This document shows positions 56,244-64,000 of a stretch of DNA of 64,000 nt, piece by piece. A program made the translations under genes and the position numbers. Each line of letters opens with the position of its first letter. The stretch's first letter is position 1. Source of the DNA: Methanoregula sp. (GTDB lineage: Archaea > Halobacteriota > Methanomicrobia > Methanomicrobiales > Methanospirillaceae). Where the stretch lies: the NCBI GenBank assembly GCA_028679075.1, contig JAJRCF010000014.1, forward strand, positions 1 through 64,000, read 5' to 3'. The notes under the pieces were generated by a model. That model ran no database searches. It was not told where the DNA came from and saw only the letters and a list, made by a program, of their open reading frames with translations.

Positions 56244-57077
56244 TTAAACCTCCCACCAGAACTGGACCCCGGTTGTTTTTCCAGGCAGGGTGAGCTGCCC
56301 GTTTTTCGGGATCATTACCTCTTCAAGATAGTGCCGAAGTACTGCATCCTGCTTAGGTGTCGATATGGCGAACTGCTCCCTGAGATCACCAATCGCAGAG
56401 GTGACATCAGGGTAAAGCTTGGCATGATCAAGTTCTCCCGAGCTCATATTCGGGGTAATCCCCATGGACCAGAGGACATTGAAGAGGATATCGGCTTTTG
56501 GGCCGGGGGTATACACTTTCCCATGCAGTTCCGGCCAGAGGTCCACCATCGGTCTCTCCCAGGATGTGACCCCTCCAAACCAGAATAAAAAGATCTGTCT
56601 GGATGCCACGGCTGTCATCTTTTCTATGGCTTTCCGAATGTCGGGCATCCCCAGCGAGTGGGAGGCAAAGACGATATCATAGGGTCCATCGAGATCGGTT
56701 GCCGGGTCGATATCCTCCCATCGCTTCTGGATCACTGTTAGGTTTGAGATCCCTTGCCTGGCGGCATATTCTTTCATCACTTCAGCCATACCAGTGGCGG
56801 GTTCAACGGCTGTTACCTGTCCGGCAAGACCTGCGATAGGTACTGCAAGGGTTCCCGGGCCGGCACCGATATCCAAGACTTTACTCATGGGACCCGGCCG
56901 TAACCGTTCAATCACCCTGTTGATTCGATCAGGGTTTTTATCAGACTGGGCCAGAAATTCTTCTGCCTTCTTTTTTGATTCCCATACCGTGGAACATTCG
57001 CCTCTTCCTCGCGTTTCAACGTTCTTCTCATAGAGGCCCTTCCAGACCTCGTTCCAGTCAATTGATTGGTAATCCAT
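56244..57077 (-). CDS. Class I SAM-dependent methyltransferase within the Fec-type operon
   Basis: A 277-residue methyltransferase with motif I VLDIGAGPGTLAVPIAG, acidic strand-2 end VTAVEPATGM, and motif II/III YDIVFASHSLGM. An N-terminal helical segment (DWNEVWKGLYEKN) and a C-terminal Trp-rich part (FWWEV end, LFWFGGVTSWERP) suggest a small-molecule substrate. Between the ATPase gene (32 bp) and binding-protein gene 1 (0 bp), so co-expression is certain. It could methylate the imported ligand, or make a chelator. Confidence 0.85.
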   Translation of the reverse strand: MDYQSIDWNEVWKGLYEKNVETRGRGECSTVWESKKKAEEFLAQSDKNPDRINRVIERLRPGPMSKVLDIGAGPGTLAVPIAGLAGQVTAVEPATGMAEVMKEYAARQGISNLTVIQKRWEDIDPATDLDGPYDIVFASHSLGMPDIRKAIEKMTAVASRQIFLFWFGGVTSWERPMVDLWPELHGKVYTPGPKADILFNVLWSMGITPNMSSGELDHAKLYPDVTSAIGDLREQFAISTPKQDAVLRHYLEEVMIPKNGQLTLPGKTTGVQFWWEV

Positions 57078-57109
57078 CGTCTTTCATCTCATCAGATCTT
57101 GGTATCTGT

Positions 57110-57937
57110 TCATTTGCGGGAGTGATCCGGGTGTTCGGCCACAATGCCTGAATTGCACTGTTCCTTTTTTTCAATAATACACCGGGGCATCACCATCCTC
57201 ACGCCATCGGTGGACCGTACCGAGCAGGTATCTTTGTAAATCAGGTCCAGGATCTCATTGTTGATCACATCACGGGGATGGCCGTTTGCGACAACACCCG
57301 AATTTGATATGACGATCACCCGGTCGCAGAACCATGCCACATGGTTGGGATCATGACTGCAGGCAAGGATGGTCTTTCCCTCTTCCGTGATGCTTTGCAT
57401 GATCTCCCAGATCTTCATCTGGTTGTGAAAATCGAGGGTTGACGTGGGTTCATCGAGGAACATGATCGGCGTGTCCTGCGCAATCGCACGGGCGATCAGG
57501 ACCATCTGGCGCTGTCCTCCCGAGAGCTGGTTGTAGGGACGGTCAGCAAGATCGGAAATCTCCAGCCGGTCCAGGGCGTTGAGCGCAATCTCCTTGTCCT
57601 TTCGCCGTACCCCAAAGAATCCCCCCAGGTGCGGTGTTCTCCCCATCAGGACAACTTCCCGTACAAGGTAGGGGAACGGGGGTTTATGCTCCTGCGGTAC
57701 ATATGAGACGATCTTTGCGAGGTCTTCCACCTTCTTCTTCGATACATCTTCTCCATTGATATGGACCGTTCCCTTGTGGGCAGCAAGGAAACGGAGGCAG
57801 CACTTAAAGAGGGTGGTCTTCCCACAACCGTTTGGCCCGAAAAGGCCGCACAGTTCTCCCTGTTCCACTGAGAATGAGACCCCGGAAAGGACCGGAAAAT
57901 TCTGATAGGTATAATGGATATCGTTCACGGAAAGCAT
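57110..57937 (-). CDS. FecE/BtuD-type ABC importer ATPase
   Basis: A 275-residue ATPase: Walker A GPNGCGKTT (34-42), Q-loop YVPQEHKPPFPYLV, signature LSGGQRQMVLIARAIAQ, Walker B IMFLDEPTSTLD, H-loop CSHDPNH. The final 25 residues carry His and Cys residues (MVMPRCIIEKKEQCNSGIVAEHPDHS region), more than usual for the family. It follows the permease by four bases. Confidence 0.92.
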   Translation of the reverse strand: MLSVNDIHYTYQNFPVLSGVSFSVEQGELCGLFGPNGCGKTTLFKCCLRFLAAHKGTVHINGEDVSKKKVEDLAKIVSYVPQEHKPPFPYLVREVVLMGRTPHLGGFFGVRRKDKEIALNALDRLEISDLADRPYNQLSGGQRQMVLIARAIAQDTPIMFLDEPTSTLDFHNQMKIWEIMQSITEEGKTILACSHDPNHVAWFCDRVIVISNSGVVANGHPRDVINNEILDLIYKDTCSVRSTDGVRMVMPRCIIEKKEQCNSGIVAEHPDHSRK

Positions 57938-57941
57938 AGTA

Positions 57942-59021
57942 TCACCCGAAAATGATCCGTCCCTTGTTTCTCAGGAGGTAACAGAGATATGGGGCACCAA
58001 GGATTGAAGCGATGATGCCCACGGGAATTTCTGCATTCGTGAGTGTCCGTGCCATGGTGTCGCAGATTATCAGATAAATTCCGCCCATCATGAAGGATGC
58101 CGGGATCACGTACCGGTTGTCCGGCCCGAGAAGAATTCTTGAGGCATGGGGCATCATCAGGCCGACCCAGGCAATGATGCCCACAAGGGAAACGGCAAAT
58201 GCCGTGACGGCAGTTGCAATACTGATGACAATGAACTTGTATCGCTCCGGGTTCACACCCAGTGTCCGTGCCTCATCATCACCCATGGAAAGAATATTGA
58301 GCTTCCATCCCAGCGCCCAGAGAATGATGAAGCCGACAATTACAACCGGGGCAATGACCCGGACATCATTCCATGTGGCATAGTAAAATCCCCCCATCAT
58401 CCAGAAAACAATCTCTCGTAAGGCCGCATCGGTGGAGAGGTATTTCAGGAGTGAGACCAGTGCTGCAAATATTGATCCGACAATAACCCCGGCGAGAATC
58501 AGGGTGACAACCGGGGTCTCTCCCCGCACCCGGGCAAGGAGGTATGCGACCGCGACAGCAATGGACCCGAATGCAAACGCGGATAACTGGAGCGAGAAGA
58601 AAATTGCAGGAAATACGATGCCGAGTGCTGCTCCGAATGCGGCCCCGGAAGAAACGCCGAGGATATATGGTTCTACGAGCGGGTTCCTGAAGACCCCCTG
58701 AAAAACCGCCCCGGCTATTGCAAGAGCTCCCCCAACAAACAGGGTGAGCAATATCCGTGGTGCTCGTATGTCCCAGATGATTGTGTTGTTGAGTTTTTCG
58801 ATTGCCGATACGTCACCGAACGTGACGTGGGTAAACACCGTCTGGTAGACATCCAGGACCGTGAACCCGTATTTGCCCATAACAACCGCTGTCAGGGCCG
58901 AGATAAACATGATTACCGCAATAATAAGAAGGATCAGTATCTTCTTGTATTCTGAAAATCCTCCGACATCGTCATAGCCCATCCTTTCCAGCAGTCGTTT
59001 TAACCGTGTTGTCTCTGTCAT
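57942..59021 (-). CDS. FecCD/BtuC-type ABC importer permease
   Basis: A 359-residue permease of the FecCD family with about ten helices: DIRAPRILLTLFVGGALAIAG, the RNPLVEPYILGVSSGAAFGA core, GIIAWVGLMMPHASRILLG and the terminal GAPYLCYLLRNKGRIIFG. Its start overlaps the methyltransferase stop by four bases. With the ATPase and three receptors it forms a complete class II importer for a metal complex. Confidence 0.92.
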   Translation of the reverse strand: MTETTRLKRLLERMGYDDVGGFSEYKKILILLIIAVIMFISALTAVVMGKYGFTVLDVYQTVFTHVTFGDVSAIEKLNNTIIWDIRAPRILLTLFVGGALAIAGAVFQGVFRNPLVEPYILGVSSGAAFGAALGIVFPAIFFSLQLSAFAFGSIAVAVAYLLARVRGETPVVTLILAGVIVGSIFAALVSLLKYLSTDAALREIVFWMMGGFYYATWNDVRVIAPVVIVGFIILWALGWKLNILSMGDDEARTLGVNPERYKFIVISIATAVTAFAVSLVGIIAWVGLMMPHASRILLGPDNRYVIPASFMMGGIYLIICDTMARTLTNAEIPVGIIASILGAPYLCYLLRNKGRIIFG

Positions 59022-60064
59022 CTTGCTACTTTCCTTGAAACAATAATCCGCGACGGGTGGAACGGCGTATTTAAATCGTGCACTTTTTCGATCTCAAAAC
59101 CATTGGATTCCAGGGTCCTGGAAAATTCTGCAGAAGAATAGACGCGATCGGTGTCTTCTGCAAGGGAGAACATGAGATCGAAATATACCGCTGTCGCATC
59201 CCGGACAATATCGTCGATATGCCAGTGTTTTGAGATGAATATCCCGTCATTATTGAGGCTGGAATGTACTCTGCCGAGGATGGCATCCATCTGCGTTTTT
59301 TCCCGGTATAGTACATCGGATGCAAAGACCATGTCATACCCTGGACCAAGATTGTCCTTGGTAAAGTCTCCGGGAATGGCGGTGACCCGGTCCGCATGAT
59401 ACGTTGATATCATTGGTGAGGTTACCTGTTTGACTACCGAGGGGAGATCCAGGACTGTTGAAAAAAGACCCGGGTTCATCTGGGTAAAGGCAATCGAATA
59501 AAGACCATGGCCTCCACCAAGGTCAAGCATGGTTTTTACGTTCCGGAATCCCGGATAGTTTTTCATGAACTCGATTGTCTTTTGCAGACTTCCCCGTACC
59601 GCACCTTCGGCCATTGCGTGGACAAACCCTGCATCAAAGACTCCATGAAGGCCATCTTCGTACCCCTCAGGACCGTTGCGGATGATCTCGGACAGGTGGC
59701 TCCACCGGTCATTCCGTGTGGTGTTCCAGAGGTTGATGAGATTTCCCTGGTAAAAGGGGGATTTTTTCCGGAAAAAAGCTCTCGAACTGTCTGTTGGTGC
59801 AAAATGTCCGTCAATCTGTTGCATGAAGCCGGAGGCTACAAGTGCATTGCAGAATTTGCCCGTGATCTTTTTTTGCAGACCCAGACGATCAGCAAGTTCA
59901 TCTGACGTTTTCGGCTCATCGAGCGCGTCAAAAACTCCCAGTTCCACTGCTGTTGCAACAATCCGATATGTTTCAACAGCGTGTGCAAGCTCCTGAAGCT
60001 TTCCGATATCTTCGGGTGGTAATAATTCAAGATTGGGGTTGAATGTTATTATTGGATCATCCAT
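59018..60064 (-). CDS. O-methyltransferase-like SAM-dependent methyltransferase with winged-helix dimerisation domain
   Basis: A 348-residue protein of the acetylserotonin O-methyltransferase-like family: an N-terminal winged-helix dimerisation domain (ELGVFDALDEPKTSDELADR, FCNALVASGFMQQ) and a C-terminal SAM domain with MLDLGGGHGLYSIAFTQMNP, GDFTKDNLGPGYDMVFASDV and a C-terminal IIVSRKV. It is the first gene of the operon and lies 12 bp from a NikR-like site, suggesting nickel-dependent expression. Relatives in other organisms methylate small molecules, including tetrapyrrole precursors (BchU-type C-20 methyltransferase), which would fit a tetrapyrrole ligand; this is inference. Confidence 0.88.
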   Translation of the reverse strand: MDDPIITFNPNLELLPPEDIGKLQELAHAVETYRIVATAVELGVFDALDEPKTSDELADRLGLQKKITGKFCNALVASGFMQQIDGHFAPTDSSRAFFRKKSPFYQGNLINLWNTTRNDRWSHLSEIIRNGPEGYEDGLHGVFDAGFVHAMAEGAVRGSLQKTIEFMKNYPGFRNVKTMLDLGGGHGLYSIAFTQMNPGLFSTVLDLPSVVKQVTSPMISTYHADRVTAIPGDFTKDNLGPGYDMVFASDVLYREKTQMDAILGRVHSSLNNDGIFISKHWHIDDIVRDATAVYFDLMFSLAEDTDRVYSSAEFSRTLESNGFEIEKVHDLNTPFHPSRIIVSRKVAR

Positions 60065-60075
60065 GGATTAGTTGT

Positions 60076-60101
60076 TATTACATAATAAAATAAAAGTATT
60101 A
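60076..60101 (-). promoter_or_regulatory. NikR-type operator of the Fec/methyltransferase operon
   Basis: TATTAC-N14-GTATTA, 11 bp upstream of the ATG of the first gene (60064). Same half-sites and exactly the same spacing as at cbiM and nickel/peptide system 2. Its position near the start codon implies a nearly leaderless transcript with the site over the promoter. Confidence 0.65.
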
Positions 60102-60194
60102 CTAAATGATATCTAATCGGGTTGTTTAGCTCCTGTCATTCCCTATACCGCATAGCATGTGAGGAATATTGTATGTGAGGTGTTTTTCTGGACC

Positions 60195-61175
60195 TTACGC
60201 CCCTCCCACGAAAATAAGGAGTATGACCATAATTACCGTTGCGCCCTGTAACATGCAAAAATCAATAGCGGAGACCTTGAAACCAAGGGTCTTTCCGAAT
60301 AATGCGACATTTGTCGGGAATCCCGACTTGATCTGGCCAATGCCAAGGTGAATCGCCCGGGAGATAACATAGATCAGGAGACACTGTAATACTGTCAGAT
60401 CCTCCGCAACAGCGATCGTCCCTATTGCAGCGATGGCTGCAACCTGGCTCATAAATGCCGCGGCATAGACGATAATGGATGAAGCCGGCAGGTTAAGGGA
60501 CGAAAGGAGCGGATTCAGGAACGAAGCCAGCATGTCCCGGACCCCGATGTTGAATAACAGGATTATAACCGCGCCTGTCGGGATTAGGACGATGGCGATC
60601 TCATAAAAACCCTTTACACTATCGATAAAACAGTGTTTCAGGGTTCCTATCCATGTCATGTTTTCCCGTGGCGGCGAAGGTGCAGGATCGGGATTCAGTG
60701 AAGGGTTTTTTTCAGTTCCTGTATCGGGGTCAAAGAGGATCCGCCCGGCAATAATTCCTACAATGGCGATCCCAAAACAGATCAGGAATTCAACCGCGAG
60801 AATGCTTCCCCCGATCCATATACCAAAGACTGAAAGAGCCACGGGTGCAAGGAAGAAAGTGACGCTGTTGATACTTTTCGGGAAATAAGCGACTAACACC
60901 GTTATGATAATTTCCTTATCCTTAAGTTTTTTTTCCTTATAGTTTTCCGACATCATGCCCAGCGCTGAATAGGAATTCAGGAGATAAAAGGAAAAAATCG
61001 CGGAGCATTTTTTTGGCAGGTGGGCAACCCGGGCGATGTATGACATCGGTAACCCGATCAGGTCAAGATACGGCGATGCCTTGATCAGGTTTGCAATAAA
61101 GAAGCCTAAGAAGATATACGGCAGCGTAAGCCAGAAAAAATTCAGTATCTGCTGGAGAACATTCAGGAGATCCAT
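60195..61175 (-). CDS. Gate-domain (nucleoside-recognition type) membrane protein
   Basis: A 326-residue membrane protein, started at ATG 61175 (MDLLNVLQQILNFFWLTL); the longer frame to 61292 adds a non-hydrophobic tail that looks non-coding. It has eight or so helices and two Gate-type repeats: YFPKSINSVTFFLAPVALSVFG in the first half and VTIIGTIAVAEDLTVLQC-like segments in the second (AAIAAIGTIAVAEDLTVLQ). Gate-domain proteins include permeases for nucleosides and parts of FeoB. Substrate unknown. Divergent from the DUF4198-CooC-CooT cassette and downstream of none. Confidence 0.75.
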   Translation of the reverse strand: MDLLNVLQQILNFFWLTLPYIFLGFFIANLIKASPYLDLIGLPMSYIARVAHLPKKCSAIFSFYLLNSYSALGMMSENYKEKKLKDKEIIITVLVAYFPKSINSVTFFLAPVALSVFGIWIGGSILAVEFLICFGIAIVGIIAGRILFDPDTGTEKNPSLNPDPAPSPPRENMTWIGTLKHCFIDSVKGFYEIAIVLIPTGAVIILLFNIGVRDMLASFLNPLLSSLNLPASSIIVYAAAFMSQVAAIAAIGTIAVAEDLTVLQCLLIYVISRAIHLGIGQIKSGFPTNVALFGKTLGFKVSAIDFCMLQGATVIMVILLIFVGGA

Positions 61176-61263
61176 GAAGGCATCATCATTTGTTTGAGCT
61201 GGTGTTCCTGCTCTTTTGGAATCTGGCAATCGTGATATTGATGATCTGAAGCAGCAGGACAAA

Positions 61264-61361
61264 CTATCCTGACTGCGGATATATCCCTGCACCGCAGGAT
61301 AGTATTTGCCAACCGGGGCCGTTCAACAACATCTGCATCGGTGTCAGGATACTCCCTGACA
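61264..61361. other. Structured segment in the divergent gap before the DUF4198 gene
   Basis: Two inverted repeats: CTATCCTG / CAGGATAG (61264-61271 and 61295-61302), enclosing the palindrome GGATATATCC, and TGTCAGG-ATACTC-CCTGACA (61342-61361). They sit between the Gate-domain gene and the DUF4198 gene with no coding frame. They may be RNA hairpins in a leader of the Gate-domain gene or a small RNA. No known riboswitch class recognised. The remaining gap (61370-61545) is AT-rich promoter sequence with a TATA-like ATATTATTA. Confidence 0.4.
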
Positions 61362-61545
61362 GGCACGTTCCTTATCGGTAATCCTTTGACAAGAATTTTC
61401 CAATCAGAAATTTTTTCCTTGGGATATGCAATTTGTATGTAAATCAATAAAAAGATTCTTGAATTGTTGCTATCAATTAAAAAAATATTATTACTATTAA
61501 TGCGCACAATTTACTGGTTACAAATAACCCCGAGATGGTTAAAAC

Positions 61546-62256
61546 ATGGATAAAATGGTACTGATGGTATTCGGCCACGAGATATGGCTCGAGGGCCAGA
61601 ATGGAAAGGGAACAAAAGCTGACATCAAACTGATGTACGGCCATAACATGAAGACCGACGGGCACGTTGACGCAAAAAGAATCTCCTCGGTTGTGTATGG
61701 TCCCGGCAGGAAAAAGATTGTTCCCGAGATCAAATCGAAGACGGATCATCATATCGTAACATTTACCGGAGAAAAACCGGGATATTATATTCCGGTTGTT
61801 GACCTGTCACCCTTGGTGATATCGAAAACAAAGAAGGATGAGTACAAACAGGGCCCGCGGAAGATGTATAAGGATATTGTCTATGCGGGTGCATTCCACC
61901 AGATGGCAAAAAAGATCATCCCGATCGGTGATGTTGGTGCTTACAAGGCCCGGCACGTCCATGGCATCCTCGATATCCTGCCGGAAAGCCCGCAGCTTGC
62001 CAAGGGTAAGGACATCAGCATGACTCTTCTCTATGAAGGGAAGCCCGTTCGCGGGGTAACCGTGAAGGCGATCTCAAAAGAAGAAGGAAAAGACCTGGCA
62101 ACCGGTGTAACTGACGCGAAAGGCATCGTCAAATTCCCCATCACGCGCAAGGGCACGTGGATGTTTATTGCACGGCACAATGATCCATCAAAAGCGGTAA
62201 AAGACGAATACGATGAGACCGTGTTCGTGTCCACGCTGGTGATGGAGACTACCTGA
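61546..62256 (+). CDS. DUF4198 (NikK-like) protein without a signal peptide
   Basis: A 236-residue protein of the DUF4198 family, which in bacteria is associated with nickel/cobalt uptake as secreted or membrane-tethered NikK-type proteins. The metal-associated start motif GHEIWLEG is at residues 10-17, and HNMKTDGHVDAKR, YKARHVHGILDIL and the C-terminal beta domain (LYEGKPVRGVTVKAIS) fit the family. Unlike typical members it has no signal peptide: the domain begins within ten residues of the only ATG. Thus it may be cytoplasmic and serve as a metal carrier for CooC and CooT, encoded just downstream (2 bp to CooC). Confidence 0.75.
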   Translation: MDKMVLMVFGHEIWLEGQNGKGTKADIKLMYGHNMKTDGHVDAKRISSVVYGPGRKKIVPEIKSKTDHHIVTFTGEKPGYYIPVVDLSPLVISKTKKDEYKQGPRKMYKDIVYAGAFHQMAKKIIPIGDVGAYKARHVHGILDILPESPQLAKGKDISMTLLYEGKPVRGVTVKAISKEEGKDLATGVTDAKGIVKFPITRKGTWMFIARHNDPSKAVKDEYDETVFVSTLVMETT

Positions 62257-62258
62257 AC

Positions 62259-63056
62259 ATGATTAAAATTATTGCAACGGGGAAAGGGGGCGCGGGAAAG
62301 ACAACTGTGATAGCTACCCTGTCCCGTCTCCTTTCCCGGAGGGGGTACCGGGTCCTTGCCATCGATACCGATCCCAGCATGAACCTTGCAATGTCCCTTG
62401 GTATCCCTTTTACGACGATCCGGACCCTTGCTGAGGACAAGATTGGTATACGTGAACAGCTCTTCGGGAATGATTCAGACGATGATCATCCTCATTATCA
62501 TCCCCCAAACGTCGATATTGAAGAAATCCTGAGGCAGTACGAAGTATATGGGTATGATGACGTGCGGGTCGTTGTTATGGGAACCATACCCTATGGTGGT
62601 GCCGGGTGTATCTGTTCCTCAATATCACTCGTAAAACTCCTGATCGAACACATCGCTTCCCAGACCGACCGGTATGATATTGTTATTGTGGATTCCCAGG
62701 CCGGTTCGGAGATCCTCGGGAGGGGTCTTGCCATTGATTACGACTACAATCTTGTCATCACCGAGGCATTCCCGAAATCAATGGAAGTTGCACGGCATGT
62801 CATGAAACTCGCCGTTGACCTCCGTATTAAAAGGCAGGTTGTTATCGTGAACAAGGTAAAAAACGGGAACGAGGTCGGAAAAGTGATACAGGAATTGTCC
62901 TTAATCGGGGATACTGCGATTCCCGTCCGTTACGATGAACAGGTTGCCGAGGCCGATCGGAACGGGCAGCTTATTCTTGATACTGCCCCGGAATCCCCTG
63001 TGGTCAGCGATATCCGGCGGATTATGGATATGGTACAGGAATCCTGTCAATCGTAA
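62259..63056 (+). CDS. cooC: CooC-type nickel-insertion ATPase
   Basis: A 265-residue MinD-type ATPase with the deviant Walker A GKGGAGKT (8-15), a His-rich segment (H77, H79, H81 within DSDDDHPHYHPP) and the CooC hallmark C-x-C (C117, C119 in GAGCICSS), which binds nickel or zinc at the dimer interface. CooC loads nickel into carbon monoxide dehydrogenase; in methanogens the target is CODH/acetyl-CoA synthase. No CODH genes are in this window. Forms an operon with DUF4198 and CooT. Confidence 0.9.
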   Translation: MIKIIATGKGGAGKTTVIATLSRLLSRRGYRVLAIDTDPSMNLAMSLGIPFTTIRTLAEDKIGIREQLFGNDSDDDHPHYHPPNVDIEEILRQYEVYGYDDVRVVVMGTIPYGGAGCICSSISLVKLLIEHIASQTDRYDIVIVDSQAGSEILGRGLAIDYDYNLVITEAFPKSMEVARHVMKLAVDLRIKRQVVIVNKVKNGNEVGKVIQELSLIGDTAIPVRYDEQVAEADRNGQLILDTAPESPVVSDIRRIMDMVQESCQS

Positions 63057-63070
63057 GGAGATGGTATACA

Positions 63071-63262
63071 ATGTGCGAGTTTACAGTAATCCTGGAAGAA
63101 AACGGAGAAAAGAAAACAATTGCAGAGAATGTTGTTAAAGCCCGGCGCAAGGAAAGAACGGTTGTCCTGACGAACGCTTCCGGTTCACTCTCTAAAGTAG
63201 GGGGGGCGACTATCGAGGTCGTCGACACCCTCATGCAGGAACTGGTCCTGAAAAAGGCGTAA
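63071..63262 (+). CDS. cooT: CooT-family small nickel-binding protein
   Basis: A 63-residue protein starting MCEFTVIL. Cys2 directly after the initiator is the nickel-binding residue of CooT. The remainder is a small beta-barrel-type sequence (KKTIAENVVKARRKERTVVL, GATIEVVDTLMQELVLKKA). CooT assists nickel delivery for CO dehydrogenase. Starts 14 bp after cooC; GGAG is found 9-12 bases before its ATG. Confidence 0.88.
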   Translation: MCEFTVILEENGEKKTIAENVVKARRKERTVVLTNASGSLSKVGGATIEVVDTLMQELVLKKA

Positions 63263-63482
63263 CCGATGGAGCAGTTTCCTGCCAAAAACAGGGATGAAGG
63301 GGAACCCGACCGTGAATATACTACGCATGAACAGAGGTATTAATCCTCCTTTGGCAGTTCTTTTTATAGAACCCGATTAAAATTACCAACCATTTTCTTC
63401 AGACATTTTTAACATTGCCGGTGAAAAAAGGGAATACGGTTCAGGACCCGTTCTCCATATCTGCCGGCCACTCAATTCTATT

Positions 63483-64000
63483 TCAGATGACAATGGTATC
63501 AGATCGGGGATCCAGGATTGTCCGGAGTTCGGAACCGATGAGATTTGTTGCCAGCACGAAAAGGACGATCATTGAACCGGCTGAGATGGCGATCATGGGT
63601 GCTTTCTCAAGCATCGTCAGTCCCTGGTTGATCATCGTCCCCCACTCCGGGGTAGGCGGCTGCACTCCAAGACCAAGGAATCCAAGCGATGTTATTGTAA
63701 TGATCTTGGAGCCAAGTCCGAGTGTCGCTATCTCGATGATCGGCCCGTAACAGTTTGGCAGGATATGCCGGAAGAGGATATGGGTATCGGATGCCCCGGC
63801 CGCCTTTGATGCCTCGACAAATCCATTGGATTTGACCGACAGGGTACTGCTCCTGATGACTCGCGCAAATTTTGCCCAGCCGGGAAGCGTTATAGCAATG
63901 ATAATCCCAAGCGGAGTCGGCCCCACTATCGCAATAATCGGGAGGGCAAGGACAATGGAGGGAAAGGCAAGGAAGATATCGGTAGTGCGCATCAGGACCG
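63483..64000 (-). CDS. Nickel/peptide ABC transporter permease (NikC/DppC type), system 3, partial
   Basis: The C-terminal 172 or so residues of a DppC-type permease; the frame is open to the right edge of the window. It contains the EAA loop (GFVEASKAAGASDTHILFRHILPN) and SLGFLGLGVQPPTPEWGTMI, both standard, and ends in LRTILDPRSDT. It indicates a third nickel/peptide-type ABC system beyond 64 kb. A T-run on the minus strand near 63425-63432 may terminate it. Confidence 0.9.
   Translation of the reverse strand, partial: VLMRTTDIFLAFPSIVLALPIIAIVGPTPLGIIIAITLPGWAKFARVIRSSTLSVKSNGFVEASKAAGASDTHILFRHILPNCYGPIIEIATLGLGSKIITITSLGFLGLGVQPPTPEWGTMINQGLTMLEKAPMIAISAGSMIVLFVLATNLIGSELRTILDPRSDTIVI

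Overview
The window is archaeal and comes from a hydrogenotrophic methanogen. It carries a methyl-coenzyme M reductase operon, NikR-type nickel regulators, CooC/CooT nickel chaperones, an FmdE-domain protein, TATA-type promoters, and many DUF3344/PEGA/SBBP surface proteins. The surface proteins and overall gene content suggest Methanomicrobiales, perhaps Methanoregulaceae; that placement is an inference. I found no rRNA, tRNA or CRISPR array.

Region 1 (1-16 kb) is surface and envelope biology. It holds a partial SBBP propeller protein, a DUF3344 protein plus a decayed copy of its 5' end, a MNT/HEPN toxin-antitoxin-like pair, a zinc-ribbon protein related to IS1595-type transposases, two more DUF3344 proteins, a LolD/FtsX-type ABC pair, a BtuF/FecB-like binding lipoprotein and a 1223-residue DUF3344-PEGA protein.

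Region 2 (16-26 kb) is a FecCD/FecE-type importer, a fused ChlI-ChlD chelatase motor, a CobN-type large chelatase subunit and an ABC-2 transporter. With the binding protein and surface proteins of region 1 this looks like a capture, import and metal-chelatase system for a tetrapyrrole or metal complex.

Region 3 (26-36.4 kb) is a nickel and methanogenesis core: nikR copy 1, a G/C-run-rich spacer, an HxlR regulator, mcrBDGA without mcrC, cbiM plus a PDGLE-domain partner without CbiQ/O, a NikR paralogue that has lost its nickel ligands, and nikR copy 3 (about 94% identical to copy 1). Remnants of a small surface or pilin-like gene flank cbiM and the second nikR as direct repeats.

Region 4 (37-64 kb) holds two complete five-gene nickel/peptide-type ABC systems and the edge of a third, an ABC-2 exporter and a frameshifted MFS remnant. 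It then has a minus-strand run of eight genes (methyltransferase, FecCD permease, FecE ATPase, methyltransferase, three tandem binding lipoproteins, FmdE-domain protein), a Gate-domain membrane protein, and a DUF4198-CooC-CooT cassette.

The main new observation is a shared inverted repeat, TAWTAC-N14-GTAWYA. It lies upstream of cbiM, twice in the second nickel/peptide system, and 12 bp from the start of the eight-gene Fec-type operon. It resembles the GTGTTAC-N13/14-GTAACAC operator reported for Geobacter NikR. If it is a NikR site, the Fec/methyltransferase operon belongs to a nickel regulon and may import a nickel chelate or nickel tetrapyrrole, a role I do not know to be described.
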